Positions 11,051 through 23,591 are shown, counted from the stretch's first letter. The stretch is 64,000 bases of DNA from Macrocybe gigantea (GCA_011319805.1 SJRY01000002.1:1-64000); one strand, 5' to 3'. Program-made: numbers and translations. Notes: generated by a model not told the origin, from the letters alone.

Positions 11051-12625
11051 TCATTCAGCGACCTTGCGTTTCTTAAAGTGCAAGTTCTCATACTTCTTCC
11101 TGCCCTGCACCGCTGCCCATTTAGAGCTCGACAAATCGCTGTCACCATCCCCGTCCTCGACTTGACTCGAAATATTCAGCCGCTTCATTCCTGCCAAGCT
11201 CTGCAAGAATCCAGGCCTCTCTGCCGCACTGAGGGGTCTGGGTTTCTCGACCGGCTTGGGCGCAGGTTGTGGCCGACGCCTTACAACCTCCTCAACCATC
11301 TGCAATGAGACGCGGCTATGAGGAGCTGGGGTATATGATGCTCTCAAAGGTCCAGCTTGAGAGGCTTGGGTCTTTGCCACTTTCGATGGGCCTGGTTGTG
11401 ATGCGACCATGCTTGACGACCGTGGCCGTTTATGGACAGTCGAGGACAAATTTGAAGCCCCTGCTGGAGCTGTGGCTTGGAAACGGAAGGCGACCCAGCA
11501 CCTGTCGTCGATGAACCAACCGACATGGCGGCCGACTTTCGTATCGGTACGCCAGGCAGCGGTAACTGTCCAGGAATCCGCTATGATCAATCGTCAGTAT
11601 TCATCGTCGATGCAACATAAGCTTGAGCACACACCCTGAATGTAAATCTGCATGTCATAAAACCAGTCCTTCCAGGTCCGCGCCACGCCTTCCTGATCGT
11701 CAGATTGAAACCGCAATGAACACACGACAATCGACGCACGTCAACGACCTCATATAGTCCATCATAGCGGTATCTGGCGTCACCATGTGTGAGTGGGTGG
11801 ATGGGAACTAAACCTCAAGGAAACATACCCTTCTGAGGGAGCAAACCGCGAGTTGAGGCTGTGGCCTCGGATCACCCTGACCGGTCTCTTCGTTGTGGCG
11901 GAAATCTGCACTATGTTGTCTAAAATCACTTTTCTACCATGAGCTCGGCATGCATTACCTTCAAGGCTTTGTTGCCCAAAGTCCACGTTTGATCGGCTGC
12001 CTGAGGGCCCTCCCATAGCTGCCACACGCATGCTGGTGAGTCAGCGTTTCAAACCAAAGCAGCATCAATCTGCCTCACAGTCTTGCCCTTCATCTGATCC
12101 AGCTTACTCCCGGTGGTATCTCGTCCGCCTGCGTTCCAAGGCCAAAGCACTTTAACAATCGTCACCCTCAAGACGTCAGATTAAAAACTCACCCTGTCCT
12201 GTATAAGTGCTGAGCCATCAAGTTAGCAGACGCACGTGTAAGGAATGATGTGCGAACATGAGGTCCCCGTCGTCGACGTCGTCTTCATAGCCGCCGGACC
12301 TTTGAATCCGAGGACCATTAGAGTTTGCCGCCAGCAATGAGTGACTCGTCGACTCACAACACGACCGAATAACAACCATCTGTGCCATTCCCGTGAATTC
12401 CGGCGCGAAGGGGTGCATGGACGCCCGCCTCACTGCATTCCATTCGGGACCTAAACCTCGAGCCCACAGGATAGCCAGAGATTTCACCATGGATTTTCCT
12501 AAGACGATGTGACAATCATTTCGAAATGCTGCGGAAGAACAGATGCTCGGACAAGACTTGTAACGCCGTACTCACGCGTTGCGATTTGGATTTTTGGTGA
12601 CTACAACACCTTTGATCCAGCTCAT
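11051..12625 (-). CDS. SRA/YDG domain protein (UHRF1-like 5-methylcytosine reader)
   Basis: SAD/SRA domains bind hemimethylated or methylated CpG in DNA. Reassembled minus-strand exons give the whole domain: KIHGEISGYPVGSRF, SRMECSEAGVHAP, AGIHGNGTDGCYSVVL, SGGYEDDVDDGDLI, TYTGQGGRDTTGSKLD, DQTWTLGNKALK, KRPVRVIRGHSLNSRFAP, EGYRYDGLYEVVD, RTWKDWFYDMQIYIQG, RIPGQLPLPG. The YEDDVDDGD and YRYDGLY motifs are diagnostic. No PHD or RING finger is seen. The C-terminal tail is disordered, Pro/Lys-rich, and ends KKYENLHFKKRKVAE at stop 11051-11053. About nine introns are needed. The last, about 41 bp near 11450-11490, is unusually short and could instead be a frameshift. The start is uncertain: ATG 12625 opens the exon that ends VVVTKNPNRNA; an upstream exon is possible. 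Likely a nuclear epigenetic factor. Confidence 0.82.
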
Positions 12626-13345
12626 TGTCGTTTGTATATGAGCGTTTGTGGTAAGGTCTGTAAGGTACAAATCGCGTTCTGATCGCCGTGACTCCACGGT
12701 CACGCACGCGCGATAATTCCGGGAACGAGGATTTGCGCCATTGGACAAGTTTTGCGAACCTGCAAAGGACACGCGTCAACAGCATGCTTTTATATATCAC
12801 GGTTTTCTTGATGCTATCGATTGCTCCAAGCCCCTCCCAGCATAATTATAGGTAGTCTTCGTTCCGTATATTCAAACTTCGAACTGAACCGGTTCATCTT
12901 TGGATAACCGGTTCAAGATGATTGCTAGTCCAGTATTATTATCCAAACATATAAATATGGTGAAGTAGCGTAATTGAAAAAGGCATAATCTAACGTGTAT
13001 AAAATATCTACATGAATGCTGGACGAAAGAAACAATTGACGAATACTCTAGCCACTGGACCTCTATCATAAAGAACCCATAATTTAGTCAGCCAAGGAGG
13101 GATCCAGTGATGATAAAACGTTCAGATCGATCGTTCGAGGGTGCGGGGGACAAAAACCAAAAACGTCAAGCATAGATTATGTGCCGTCATTACTCATCGG
13201 TGCAAGAACGAAGGGAGGTATAATGACCAGAAATATTCGCCCAGACGCCAGAAACAGCGAGATCTGACCACAACAAGGTTCAAATCGCTACCAATGCCGT
13301 CTAGAAAGTGTGCGTTAATGAAAAAAAAAAAAGGGGGAGAGGAAT
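12626..13345. other. Intergenic, AT-rich
   Basis: Lies between the 3' end of the Ca2+-ATPase and the 5' end of the SRA gene, both on the minus strand. A TATATAAAA stretch on the minus strand near 12790-12800 may be the SRA promoter. No other gene seen; an A-run occurs at 13321-13332. Confidence 0.4.
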
Positions 13346-16300
13346 CTATCTCATATCAGCGAGTTCAGCTTTGTAACCCGCAAATCGTTTGTACATCGCG
13401 TCATCAGGTGGGGTATCTGGATGGAATTGAATCTTGCCCGCATACAATGCTGCAGATGACTTGGACGGATCTGCATGAGCCGGGTCGGAAAGCGAACCGG
13501 TTGTGTGGCCTGTTGCAACGGTGCCAAACACCAGCGTTGGAACCATGGTCATTATAGAAGAACTGTCAGTCACTGTTAGTTCAATGTTCAACATATCTTA
13601 ATACAGGACATACATAGTGATAGGGGTTGACTCCTGGCTACGTCTAGCGCGCCTGCTCTTGATGACGAAAGAAGATGATCGAACGCGTCCACCGCGTACG
13701 CTGGAGAATGTCTTGAGATTGTCGCGAACCACAGATATAGCACCTGTCCAATTCTTTTCCAGTTCAGGGCTCGTGACCGGAAGGATAGGTTCTCGTCCAA
13801 GAAGGCCAAGGCGATTGAACAGCTTCTCGAACGGCGGATTGGGCATCAGGCGGATGAGCGCACCCAAAGGGATAGACACAACTCCGAGCGCCAGAGAAAT
13901 ACCCCATTCACGGCCACCAACCCTCGTAACCTGGAAAGCATCACCGCCGACGAACACGATCAGGACTTGTACGCATATTTCTGAAAGAAACGAAGTAATT
14001 TAGGTCAATGACACCACCGGACAAGAAATCTTTACCTATGAGCGTGATGACAATGAAATACCCGTTACGCCAGATGCCTTCGAATATGTTGAGCCTCTTA
14101 TCGAGCCTTCGGCAGTTGACAGAATTGAAAATCTGGGCGAACACAAAGGCATTGAAGACAAAAGTCTGAACGATTGCACGAGCATGCTTGACCGATGCCG
14201 ATGACGTGTCATGGTGTATACCAAGAATGCGCATCCCAAGGAAGTGGAAGATCAAGATTACGGTTATTTGATAGATAGACTGGAAGAGAATTTGCTTGTA
14301 CATGTCCACTGAGAACAGCGGCGCCGTCTTCTTGTCGGGTAACCGATCCAAAAGTGCCTCGCTCGCAGGATCCGTAGCCAGTGCCAAAGCAGCAAACGTA
14401 TCCATGATGATATTAATCCACAGCAGTTGCACCGCCGAAAGCACCGATTGTTCCTGTTCCGAAGCAACAGCAGTCACGAACGTGATGACGACAGCAGTCA
14501 CATTTGTTGAGACCTGGAACTGTAGGAACTTGCGGACTGCGTCGTTCACGCATCGTCCCCAGATGATGGCCTTGACGATTGAAGCAAAATTATCGTCCAT
14601 GAGAATGATATCTGACGCTTCTTTTGCCACCTCGGTACCCGCGATACCCATCGAGAATCCGACGTTGGCGGTCTTGAGCGCGGGTCCATCATTTGTCCCA
14701 TCGCCCGTCACGCCCACGATTTCTCCAAGAGACTTCAGCGTTTCCACAAGAATTTTTTTATCCTCCGGCGATGAACGTGCGAGGACTTGGAGCTGTGGAA
14801 CGATCGCGATCCGCTCTTGTTGTGACAGTTCTCTAAAGGTAGGGCCCTCCATGACGATGCCACCCGGACCGAAGATACCACACTGACTGGCGATGGAGCG
14901 CGCAGTAAGTACGTTATCTCCTGTGCACATCTTAATCTTCACGCCAGCTTTGTGGCACTTCGCTACGGCGTCCCTGACGCCGAGTCGAAGTGGATCCTCA
15001 ATACCAGTGATGCCAATCAAAGTCAGCTCTTCTGCTAAGTTTTCATAGGGAACCTAGGCGAAAGCATTAATCAATGCAACGCAAACAAGAACTATTCGTT
15101 TACTGACCTCGTTTTCCTCGTCGTGGGGCATGCCCACCGGTGGCCACGTCGGAAAATCTCGATAGCAAAGCGCAATCGTCCTGAGTGTCTGGTTCGCGTA
15201 GAAGATAATGGTGCGATCGATATTGTCTTCTGCAAGTGAATCCATCTCTTTCACCTCGACTTCGTCGTCGTAGGCGTGCTTCTCTGGGTCAGAGCCCGGC
15301 CTTTTGACGACCACATGATACCTGCACTTCTTTGAGAGTATCTCCGACGCGCCCTTCGCGTAGAATCTGTATCCCTTGCCATTTTTAAGCTTTACCACCG
15401 TTCCCATCGCCTTACGCTCGCTCGAAAACGGAATCATCTGCACAATCTCAGCACCGTCCCTCGTCTCCCTAAAGCTATTCCACCCGAGCTCCTTCGCAAA
15501 CTTGAGCAGCGCTGTCTCTGTCTTGCTGCCCACGAACACCAGCTGCTTCGTCTCTGGATCTTCATCCTCGAAAGCGGTGCTGTTCACCGCGATAGCTTCA
15601 TTCGTAAGGCTTTGCAATGCGCGCGGCAGCACCGTGTTCAGCTCCGCCAGATCGATCGAGAAATCGTCCCTGTGCTTGCGCTCCTGGATGGTGGCGGTAG
15701 CCGCCCCAACTTCGGACGAAGCCCCGGGTTGTTCCCTCTCGTCTGCGTTGCTACGCTCGACATTGTCCTTAAGGTGACGGACAAACTTGGCGTGTATGCC
15801 TATCGAGCCTGCGACGACGGTCATATCGTTCTGAGTCAATGTGCCTGTCTTGTCTGTGCAAACAACGGACGCATTCGCCATCGTCTCGCAGGAGCCAAGA
15901 ACGCGCACAAGCAGATTCTCTTTTGTCATTCGCTTCGTCGCAAACGCCAAGGCGAGTGTGACTGCGAGCGGTAGACCTAAACGGGGTTATGAGGAACATC
16001 GAGGCACAATGCTGTAGAATCATGAGATAAGTACCTTCGGGACGGCCACAACGATGACGGTAACCGATATAATAAGAATATCCACAAACGCCATTCCATA
16101 CTCATTCGGAGTTCTAGCCAAATGAACGTATGAGTAAACCTGTCTATTCGCAGATGGAATGGTGATTACCGTGTGGGGTTCTTGGTCCCGAGTTGGACAA
16201 AAAACCTGATCATAAGCGCCACGAAAAGCAATCCGCCAACAATGGATCCAATTTTGGCTATTAATTCAGCGAGACTATTGAGTTTCATCTGAAGCGGCGT

Positions 16301-18033
16301 GTTTTCAGCATCTGTGCGCAAGGCTGCAAGGCGGCTTCAGCATCATTATTCGCGTCATCGAAGAACATTTTACCAGTCATGATCCGGCCATTAAAACTCT
16401 TTGTGCCCACCGCAATAACAACGTACCGACCCACGCCTTCCAACACCTTGCTCCCGCTGACAATGAAACAGTCCACATGAGCTGCTTCTCCCGTTGCACC
16501 GCCTTTGCCATGCAGAATCTCCAAGTATTCCTCAAGTGGCAGCTTTCGGATAGCATCTGATTCACCTGTAGCACCCGACTCGTCGCAACGAACATTATGA
16601 CCATACAGAAATATGCCGTCGCATGGAATGACCTCTCCTGGCTCCAGCAACGCGACATCACCTACGACGACATCCTGTAAAGCGTTTAAAATGATGATAC
16701 AAAGAAGAAGTTACTCCATTGCAGACCTTTACATCGATAAGGGTCTCCATACCGTGGCGGACAACCTTAACCTTTCGTTCCTCTTTCTTATCGTTGAGGG
16801 CCTTGAACTGCCGCTCTTTTTGCCAATCATTAAGAGATCCCACTATAACCTGATGCCAGAATCAGCTCTAGCGACTAGGAATCGAAAGCTCTTGTGGACT
16901 AACGACGATCGCCACAGCGACCATGATGGCCACACCTTCCACCCAGTCGACAGGAGCTTCTCCCTCTGGGAGTGGAGTTCCGAAGTCCTGGACAAAGCCC
17001 AAAACCAGCGAGATGATGGCTGCGAGGGATAGGAGGACCTAGATTGTTGCGAAATGAGAGGCCACGAGAAAAAGAAAAGTTTTGAAATAGCGCATACAAG
17101 GACTTTATCTTTGATGGCCATCCACATAAGCTGCAGCAGTGTCTTGCTTGGTCGCGTTGGAATGACGTTCATGCCATAGACCCTGATACGGTCATCCAAA
17201 GTGGCAGCATATGCTGGGCCCGACTCCGAGATTGTCTCGCCGCGAGGATCCGTCAACGTTATTTCTGGTATCTTCTCTTTGACACCGTCCTTCTCTGTGT
17301 CGTGCCTATGAGACGCGCCGTGTCCTGCACCCTTACCGCTTGTCGACAACGCGTGTTTGGAAAGACCATGATCCGCGTTAGTCCCTAGACATTTCAGAAG
17401 CCCGGCCGTACCACCGACACTCTTGAGAAGGTCAACGCTTTTCGGATCGACAACCCGCGCGAGCTGATACGGCTTAAGCTCAAATGGCTTTGGGTCTATC
17501 CGTTGGTCCTGTTCCAGCTCAATTTCATGGGCAGTCAGATTCTGCAGTCGTTCCAATTCCTCTTTCTTTTCTTTCTTTGACTTTTTCTTTTCCTTCTCGC
17601 TAGTAGCGTTCTCTATCAAAGAATTGGCCTGCTCTATGTAGGTAGAAGAGGTGGAATCCGTGGTCTGCGCGTGTGAATGAGGTGTCTGAACCCGGAGGTG
17701 CTCCTGATCGGAGGAAGCGGACGTGAAAGTGGCATTGCTAAGCTTTCGACGCGGTTCGTTGTTTCTAAGGTCGATGGTGGTTCGAAAATGCGCAGATGAC
17801 GGTGAATGCTCAGAGGTCGAGGGTGAGGAAGGAATGGACTCGTAAGAGACATCTGTTGGACTAGAAGACGGAGATAGGTCTAGCGATGCTCGTGGTCGCG
17901 AGGACGCGGCTCCTGGGGATAGAAGGGCGTCATCAATGGCTGGGCCGTGTCCGTCCAGACCCTGAGCAGAAGAAGACGAATTTATGAGGATGGAAGGGAC
18001 GTCGGAATGGCGGCATGGGGCATTGGCGAGCAT
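13346..18033 (-). CDS. PMCA-type P2B Ca2+-ATPase (PMC1-like), copy 1
   Basis: P-type calcium pump that exports cytosolic Ca2+, in fungi mostly into the vacuole. Starts MLANAPCRH at 18033; stop TAG at 13346-13348. The first exon encodes a long Ser-rich hydrophilic N-terminus with a Lys-rich segment (EKEKKKSKKEKKEELERL). Then come the actuator motif SGATGESDAI, the TM4 Ca2+-site motif VAVPEGLPLAVTLALA, the phosphorylation loop CTDKTGTLTQND, the nucleotide-binding region (KGASEIL), GDGTNDGPALK, and the C-terminal transmembrane block (WINIIMDTFAALALATDP). About nine short introns. Frames join without breaks, including a phase-2 intron near the 3' end. A paralogue of the same structure lies inverted at 33448-37697; the two share a 220-bp block with no differences. 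Confidence 0.92.
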
Positions 18034-20867
18034 GAAGGGGGGATGAGAGACGGTTGTCGTAGAACGCCAAGTTAATGTATTTAAGCATCCCGCACTGCCT
18101 CTTTGTGAATTCCCACAACTTTACATAAACAACATGGTGCCCTTTGAGTCTGTTTGGCTGAGTTTTGAGATTAATCAAACCAACCCGAGCCAAGTGTCAG
18201 TCACTCGTCACGCTCTGTTTTGGCATCAAATAATAATATACACGGAATGCTGTGACTAATTTAAGTAGAAAATCAAGTCAGACGGACATGGAAAAGCTAT
18301 TTAAACGGACGTATGCATGCAACCCCAAACGCGCAAGAGAACCCAGAACAACAGCTTTGCATTTCTTGCTGAGCTCAAGGTGTCGTGACTCCACGCCCAG
18401 ACTGCCGAGAGATGTACAAGCACAGCTTAACCCTCTAGTGAGCAGTTCACCTGTAGATCGATAGTGTTGCCGACATGCGCAGCAGCTCCTCTTCCCAGCA
18501 CGGGCATGCACACCCTTGCCCGTTGGTCTCTAAGAGTTCATGTAACGCATATTTCTTCAGACACGATGTGTTTCTGTCGCTGCCGAGCTGCAGGCATCTT
18601 GAGCTCTTTTCCAATTTCGAGCCCAGTTCGCGTGAATCCACTTAAGCTGCCCGATCAGCCATGGCGAGACGACCATTTTCTTGGCCACTGGGCTCAGTTG
18701 ATCAAACGACAATGTTGCGGCACACGGAGTGCCCTCATTAGGTGCACATCTTCATGTTGTGAAACCTATGAAATGCACATGCGATTGATCAGCACAATGC
18801 ACGGCATAGCCTCGTCAGCGCGGTACGTGGCTGCTGCATCGTTCACTGACTGTTGGTGAATAGAACATATGCAGAGCAAATCCTAACATGCAATCCTTTG
18901 AAAATCAACTCTCCGATGTGCTTCGCCGTATCAAACCCACGTTACGGTCCATGCCGGAACGCGGTCCATTGTAACATAGCTTCGTCTTGGAGATCCTCGC
19001 AATGATGTTTCCCTATTTGATTACGCCAGCTGACGTTGCATTCTCAGCGAAATGTAGCAGAGCTGTCAAGCGCCAATTTTGTGCCATATCTGGCCAAAAT
19101 GGTTTTTTCTCGCAACGCCCCTAATTATGGACGCTCGGTGCGCCGGAACGAGACCCATGTCACCTTCAGGGGCTCCAGAATCTGTCTAAAGCGCACTGCC
19201 ATGTCTCAAAAGCAACTCGGCTCTCGGAAAGGGTCATCCGCATTCAAACTGCGGACTTTCACGCGATAGGAGTAAAATATGCTGTGGTCTTTTTCAATTT
19301 CGTTTCTATTTGCTAAAAAGATGGAAGACGCATGATCCCGGTCTAGCGCGCGAATCACTACTGCCACCTTGCCAAGTCATGGTGACCTTGGAATGGACGG
19401 AACCTCTGGATGCTGTGATTTTCAATACAGAGCACATTGTGCTATGTAGAGATACAGTTTCTAGAACATTCCAGACGATGATCTCTGAACGATGTGCACT
19501 GGATGGAAATGTATTATATTTTCTTATTCACTCTCAATGCCTAAACTTTACCAACCTGTGATGTTCCGCTGGTCAGCTTCATGTGTAACTGAGCGATTCA
19601 TGCATGACATCATATCCGCATTGGTTTGCCATGCGTGGCTGTATGGTTAAACATTGCAAAACATGCTCTCGCTGCTCGTCTCTTCTTCCAAGATGAAGGA
19701 CTGCATAGTAAATTTTTCCAAACAGCTTTTCGGTGCACTGCTCGTCTGCCGTGAACTAACATTCGACGTGCCTAGCTATGTTTGCGACTTGCTTCTACCC
19801 GCTTTCCCCCGGACTACGACTCGACCGCAACGGGGAAGACAATATGCCGACAAGTAACCTGTGTGCGAGGGGCATTTCGGCCGAATCTGTCTACAATACC
19901 GCGTAGTATCTGGCACCAGGCACTCGGATGGCGAGTCTAGCTTAGTTTGCTCTGCCCACTGCGTCCAACTCGGGCCTTCGATCACGTCCGTCGACTACCG
20001 GAACGTTGAACCGCAAAATTTTTGACAGGTCGCTTTCTTGCTTTCACGGCTTATTCTCCGCGAAGACTCCAGATCACTACTTATTCCTGAAGGGCTACAG
20101 TTGATGCGTTTTCGGATATTAAACCATGCTCCGTGGAGTCGGTCTTTGTGCAAGTTCACCAGAATTTTCTCGACAGCGTTTATGAACGGGTGCCGCATTG
20201 CTGTAGAGCCTCTCGGATCCAACTGTCTCTAATCCGCTTACAAGTCGCTGACATGATCCATTCTTTATGTGGGTCGTTCGACTTTTTCAATATATCACCA
20301 TTTGAGCAGATGCTGTGTGTTCCCTAGAGCGGTGAGGCAAGTGTTCTTGCCTGTCCTGACCGTCTCTGTCCTAAATTACTATCTAACAGCATCCCCAACT
20401 TATGGAAGCGCCGATTCTGCGTGATCAGTTCCGCTGTGTTGAGCGCCTTGGGTCTAGATGCCCCCAACCTCCTATCAAACTGGGCCACGATCGAGCGTTC
20501 GCAACATTCTCTCTTGCCCGATGCTGACGTGTACATTAATCAGTATGCAATATCTGTGCTATCCGGGCGTGAATTGCTTTGTTTCATTCCGCTTACCTAT
20601 GGTTCTATTGTCTGCGTAAGGCAAAACCGATTAGTGAAGACCTGGCACAACCCCTTGCCTGCGCTGGAGCGGTCCTATTTCAAGACATTTCTTACTGAGT
20701 GTTATCTCGATCCACGCAAATGGGACTTGGAACGACGCATTGCCCATCAGGCCGACGGACCACGTTGTGAGAGGAGATCAGAGCCTAAACGACTAACTTT
20801 CTGTCCGCATCGGCTCAACATTGCTGTTGGCTCAAGGTGATTAATATTCAGCACAATATTAATTAAT
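18034..20867. other. Long intergenic region, no gene recognised
   Basis: 2.8 kb upstream of Ca2+-ATPase copy 1. Open frames up to about 140 codons (for example 18464-18859 and 20421-20840, plus) show no recognisable domain, biased composition or splice-linked continuation. Base composition is even. It could hold old transposon debris or non-coding transcripts; nothing specific can be supported. Confidence 0.5.
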
Positions 20868-20948
20868 GGCCTTGTAGTCTAGAGGTACGATACTTGCTTT
20901 GGGCTGTCAGTAATTGCAAGTGGCCTGGGTTCGATTCCCAGCAAGGCC
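20868..20948 (+). tRNA. tRNA-Pro (UGG), with 11-nt intron, copy 1
   Basis: Full cloverleaf: acceptor GGCCTTG pairs with CAAGGCC, D-arm GTCTAGAGGTACGATAC, anticodon stem CTTGC/GCAAG, loop TTTGGG with anticodon TGG, T-arm CTGGGTTCGATTCCCAG. The 11-nt intron (CTGTCAGTAAT) follows position 37, the canonical eukaryotic site. The exons are identical to those of the copy at 23220-23300. Confidence 0.93.
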
Positions 20949-21044
20949 CTCCAGTTCTAAACAGATTAACCAGGTTTTTGTTTCTTTACTTCACGGATAA
21001 AGTGGAATACATTGATGAGTTCGTCTGATGGAAGACCTTAACAA

Positions 21045-21150
21045 GGTGGGTTGGCGTAATGGCAACGCGTTAGTTTCCGGTCTTCCGTTGGTTCCTCCAG
21101 CGAAGGAGCGTCGTAGCTAAAGATTCTGGGTTCGAGTCCCAGGCCTGTCG
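21045..21150 (+). tRNA. tRNA-Arg (CCG), with 34-nt intron
   Basis: D-arm GCGTAATGGCAACGC, anticodon stem TTAGT/GCTAA, loop TTCCGG with anticodon CCG, T-arm CTGGGTTCGAGTCCCAG. The acceptor stem (GGTGGGT with GCCTGTC) closes only with several G-U wobble pairs, which is unusual. The 34-nt intron sits after position 37. A TTTTT terminator follows directly. Confidence 0.75.
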
Positions 21151-21927
21151 CTTTTTAGTTTTTATTCCAAACCATTTTCTCTTGGCCTTCGCCGAGAAGT
21201 CGTCTTAAATCCACTTGATAAAAATTTCCATGCCTCCGTGGCACCCCATAGGATGGACATAGCGTGGATCATGTCCTGCAGCACTAGCCGGCCGATTTTG
21301 ATTTCGTCTCTAGCTTCTATCATCGTTTCTTCGCCCTACATAAATCATTTTCGCCACAGATTCGTCGTACGCCAGGTCCCAACTGTTCAAAGTTGACAAT
21401 TTAGAGTGTTGGTGCCTACGGAGATCGCGGCACGGCGGCATTCAAAGCTCACTCCGCGACAAGTCCGTTCTGACCCCGTTGCGCTTTCGCGAGTCCCAGC
21501 TCACGAGATTTGCATTTCGATCCACTTTGCTCTCGTCTTTGCCCTTTCAAAAATCCGAGGGTGTCTCTCCTTATGTCTGACGTCTACCAATGCTGGCAAG
21601 GAGGATCGAGCCGGCGAAGCATGTAGTGTGTTTAGCCTTCACCCATCTTCGGGAAGAGGTACGGGAAGCCCTTGGTACGTGGAAGAAACCTGCGCCGTAT
21701 AGAATCCGTCAGGAACGCATCTGCCAGGCCATGACTGTTCGATGGAGGAAGCGACGCCTTTGACTGAAAGCAGGATCAGGAAGCGCACGGCCGGCTCTGC
21801 GGCACCTCGGGAGTCGGATATCATCCTTGGACGTTGAGATATAAAAGACATCGCATCTTTAGGCCGGGATGGCCAGGGCAGCTTTCTCAGTTTTTCATCT
21901 CTTCAGCCTGTAAGCTTCAAAAACGAG
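21151..21927. other. Intergenic, no gene seen
   Basis: Between tRNA-Arg and the secreted-protein gene. It holds only short unrelated frames and presumably the promoter of the next gene (a TATAAAA stretch lies near 21839-21845). Confidence 0.4.
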
Positions 21928-23136
21928 ATGTCGCGCGTCTTGTCATTTGCTATATTGATGGCGGCACTTGCTGGTCGGTGCCCCATACTACCGTGCCAAA
22001 GGCCGTTTTCGACTGACTTGATCAACTATGCACAGGAGCCATCAGAATTGGCTCGCCTGGAGCAGGTGGTGCATCATTTGCGGATCCAAAAGCCTTTGAT
22101 ATCACAGAGGCTCCTGTTGGTGGAGGATACCATACTCCCAAGGCGAGCGACGCGCTTCCTGCGGAAAGCGAGAGAGTCGCAGCCGCCATCCCTGATCCTG
22201 TCACCCCCGATGGATATGAGCTCGTGTTTGGCCCCGTGAACGCGGCCAACGATGCTCCCGGGGTAAGTTTGCTCTTTGCGCTCCGCCGTTGAAGCACAGG
22301 TTCACTTTTTTTTTTTAACCTCGTTCAGTACATGGGTTTTGTTGGCATTTCGACATACAATGCGACGGAGTGCGCGGACCTTTGCAATGCTCGCGACTTT
22401 GATGCTGTTGGCGGTGCCTGCAAGTTCTTCAACCTGTTCAACACCGTTGTCAATGGCACTTCGGTCTTGTTCTCCTGCAGCTTTGTACGTCCTCCGCGAC
22501 AGAGATGTACCTGTGTTCACGCTGATTGATAATCTCGGCATTTAGTATTACATCCCGACGGATGCAACAACTGCCACCAATGCAGGGCAAGGAAACATCA
22601 CAATTGAAGACTCGCGCGGCTACAGCCGCATTTCTGTCCTTCCAGACGGCGACTTTGAGTCCTTCACTTGCCCCACCAACGTCACCACGTGTTTCTCTGA
22701 TACAACCGCGACCTGGGTGGGCACGAGCTCCACGGAGAGCCTAGGCGTGGATGCTGCAGTCATCCGCAACGCGACACTCGCTCATTCTGGCAACGTTGCG
22801 GGCATTCTGGGAGAGGTAGACGGCATTGACGCGTTTAACGGCACGCTGGCCCCGGTTGATCCGCTCACGACCGTGGTTGGCAAGACGTACACCGTGTCGT
22901 TCTTCCACTGGAGCGGATTCGCGAACGAGACTGATGAGGCCGCCGCGTTCGTTGACGTGCTCTGGAACGGCGAGATTGTTCTGTCGCTCACGCCGGGCTT
23001 CAGTCCCTGGCAATACTACCAGACTAGTCCGTTGACTGCGATCGGAAATGACACGCTTGCTTTTAGAGGTGGAAGTGCTCCAGCGTGGTCGTTTATCGAT
23101 GACATCTCTGTTTTCCGTACCACTACCACTACGTAG
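21928..23136 (+). CDS. Secreted protein, resembling basidiomycete 'fruit-body specific protein A'
   Basis: Starts MSRVLSFAILMAALAG at 21928, a clear signal peptide with a hydrophobic core and small residues at the cleavage site. Four exons: introns near 21974-22034, 22264-22328 and 22483-22545. The mature part has a PDGYELVFGP motif, an ECADLC / GGACKFFN cysteine pair region, YYIPTDATTATN, RGYSRISVLPDGDFESF, then a C-terminal beta-rich stretch with several N-glycosylation sites (NATL, NGTL, NETD, NDTL) ending WSFIDDISVFR and a Thr run. Cysteine spacing and the PDG-DFESF block match a family I associate with proteins annotated as fruit-body specific in mushrooms; the C-terminal fold resembles carbohydrate-binding jelly rolls. 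Molecular function unknown. The gene lies between two tRNA-Pro copies. Confidence 0.75.
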
Positions 23137-23219
23137 ATCAGCGTTGTAGCAAACTGTCGATTCTCATTCTCAAAAATCTTTATCATCTTGCTATTTTGCC
23201 TTGAAGGCAAGTGAAATAA

Positions 23220-23300
23220 GGCCTTGTAGTCTAGAGGTACGATACTTGCTTTGGGCTATTAGCAATTGCAAGTGGCCTGGGTTCGATTCCCAGCAAGGCC
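23220..23300 (+). tRNA. tRNA-Pro (UGG), with 11-nt intron, copy 2
   Basis: Same cloverleaf and exons as the copy at 20868-20948. The intron reads CTATTAGCAAT, three differences in 11 nt from copy 1. It begins 84 bp after the stop of the secreted-protein gene. Confidence 0.93.
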
Positions 23301-23591
23301 CTGCTTTCTGTTTTTGGTTTTTACCGACTAACTGTGGCTGTGCTAATTATGCTTGTTCTGTTTTTGTCTCGTCTTCTACTTCAGTTACAATAACGACAGC
23401 AACCACTGACACTTCCATGATAATAGGTCTTCAACGGTTTCCATACCCATCCACCTGCATTAGTCCTCTCGGGACAAAACAGCGTACCCCTTGCGCCCAC
23501 ATTGGACATTGATATAACGACAATGGAGGTCGCTCCTTTGTCCTACGTAGCAAATCCAATCGGACTGCCATAAAGCGCGGAGCAACTCTCT

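Noticed and set aside
14296..14886. Plus-strand open frame inside Ca2+-ATPase copy 1
   Set aside because: Antisense shadow of the conserved ATPase core; the same shadow occurs at 36288-36878 in copy 2.
18034..20867. Protein genes in the long spacer upstream of Ca2+-ATPase copy 1
   Set aside because: Open frames are short and give no recognisable motif on either strand.
20868..20948. Reading the tRNA as Gln (anticodon TTG)
   Set aside because: With anticodon stem CTTGC/GCAAG the loop gives TGG, and the whole sequence follows known tRNA-Pro genes.
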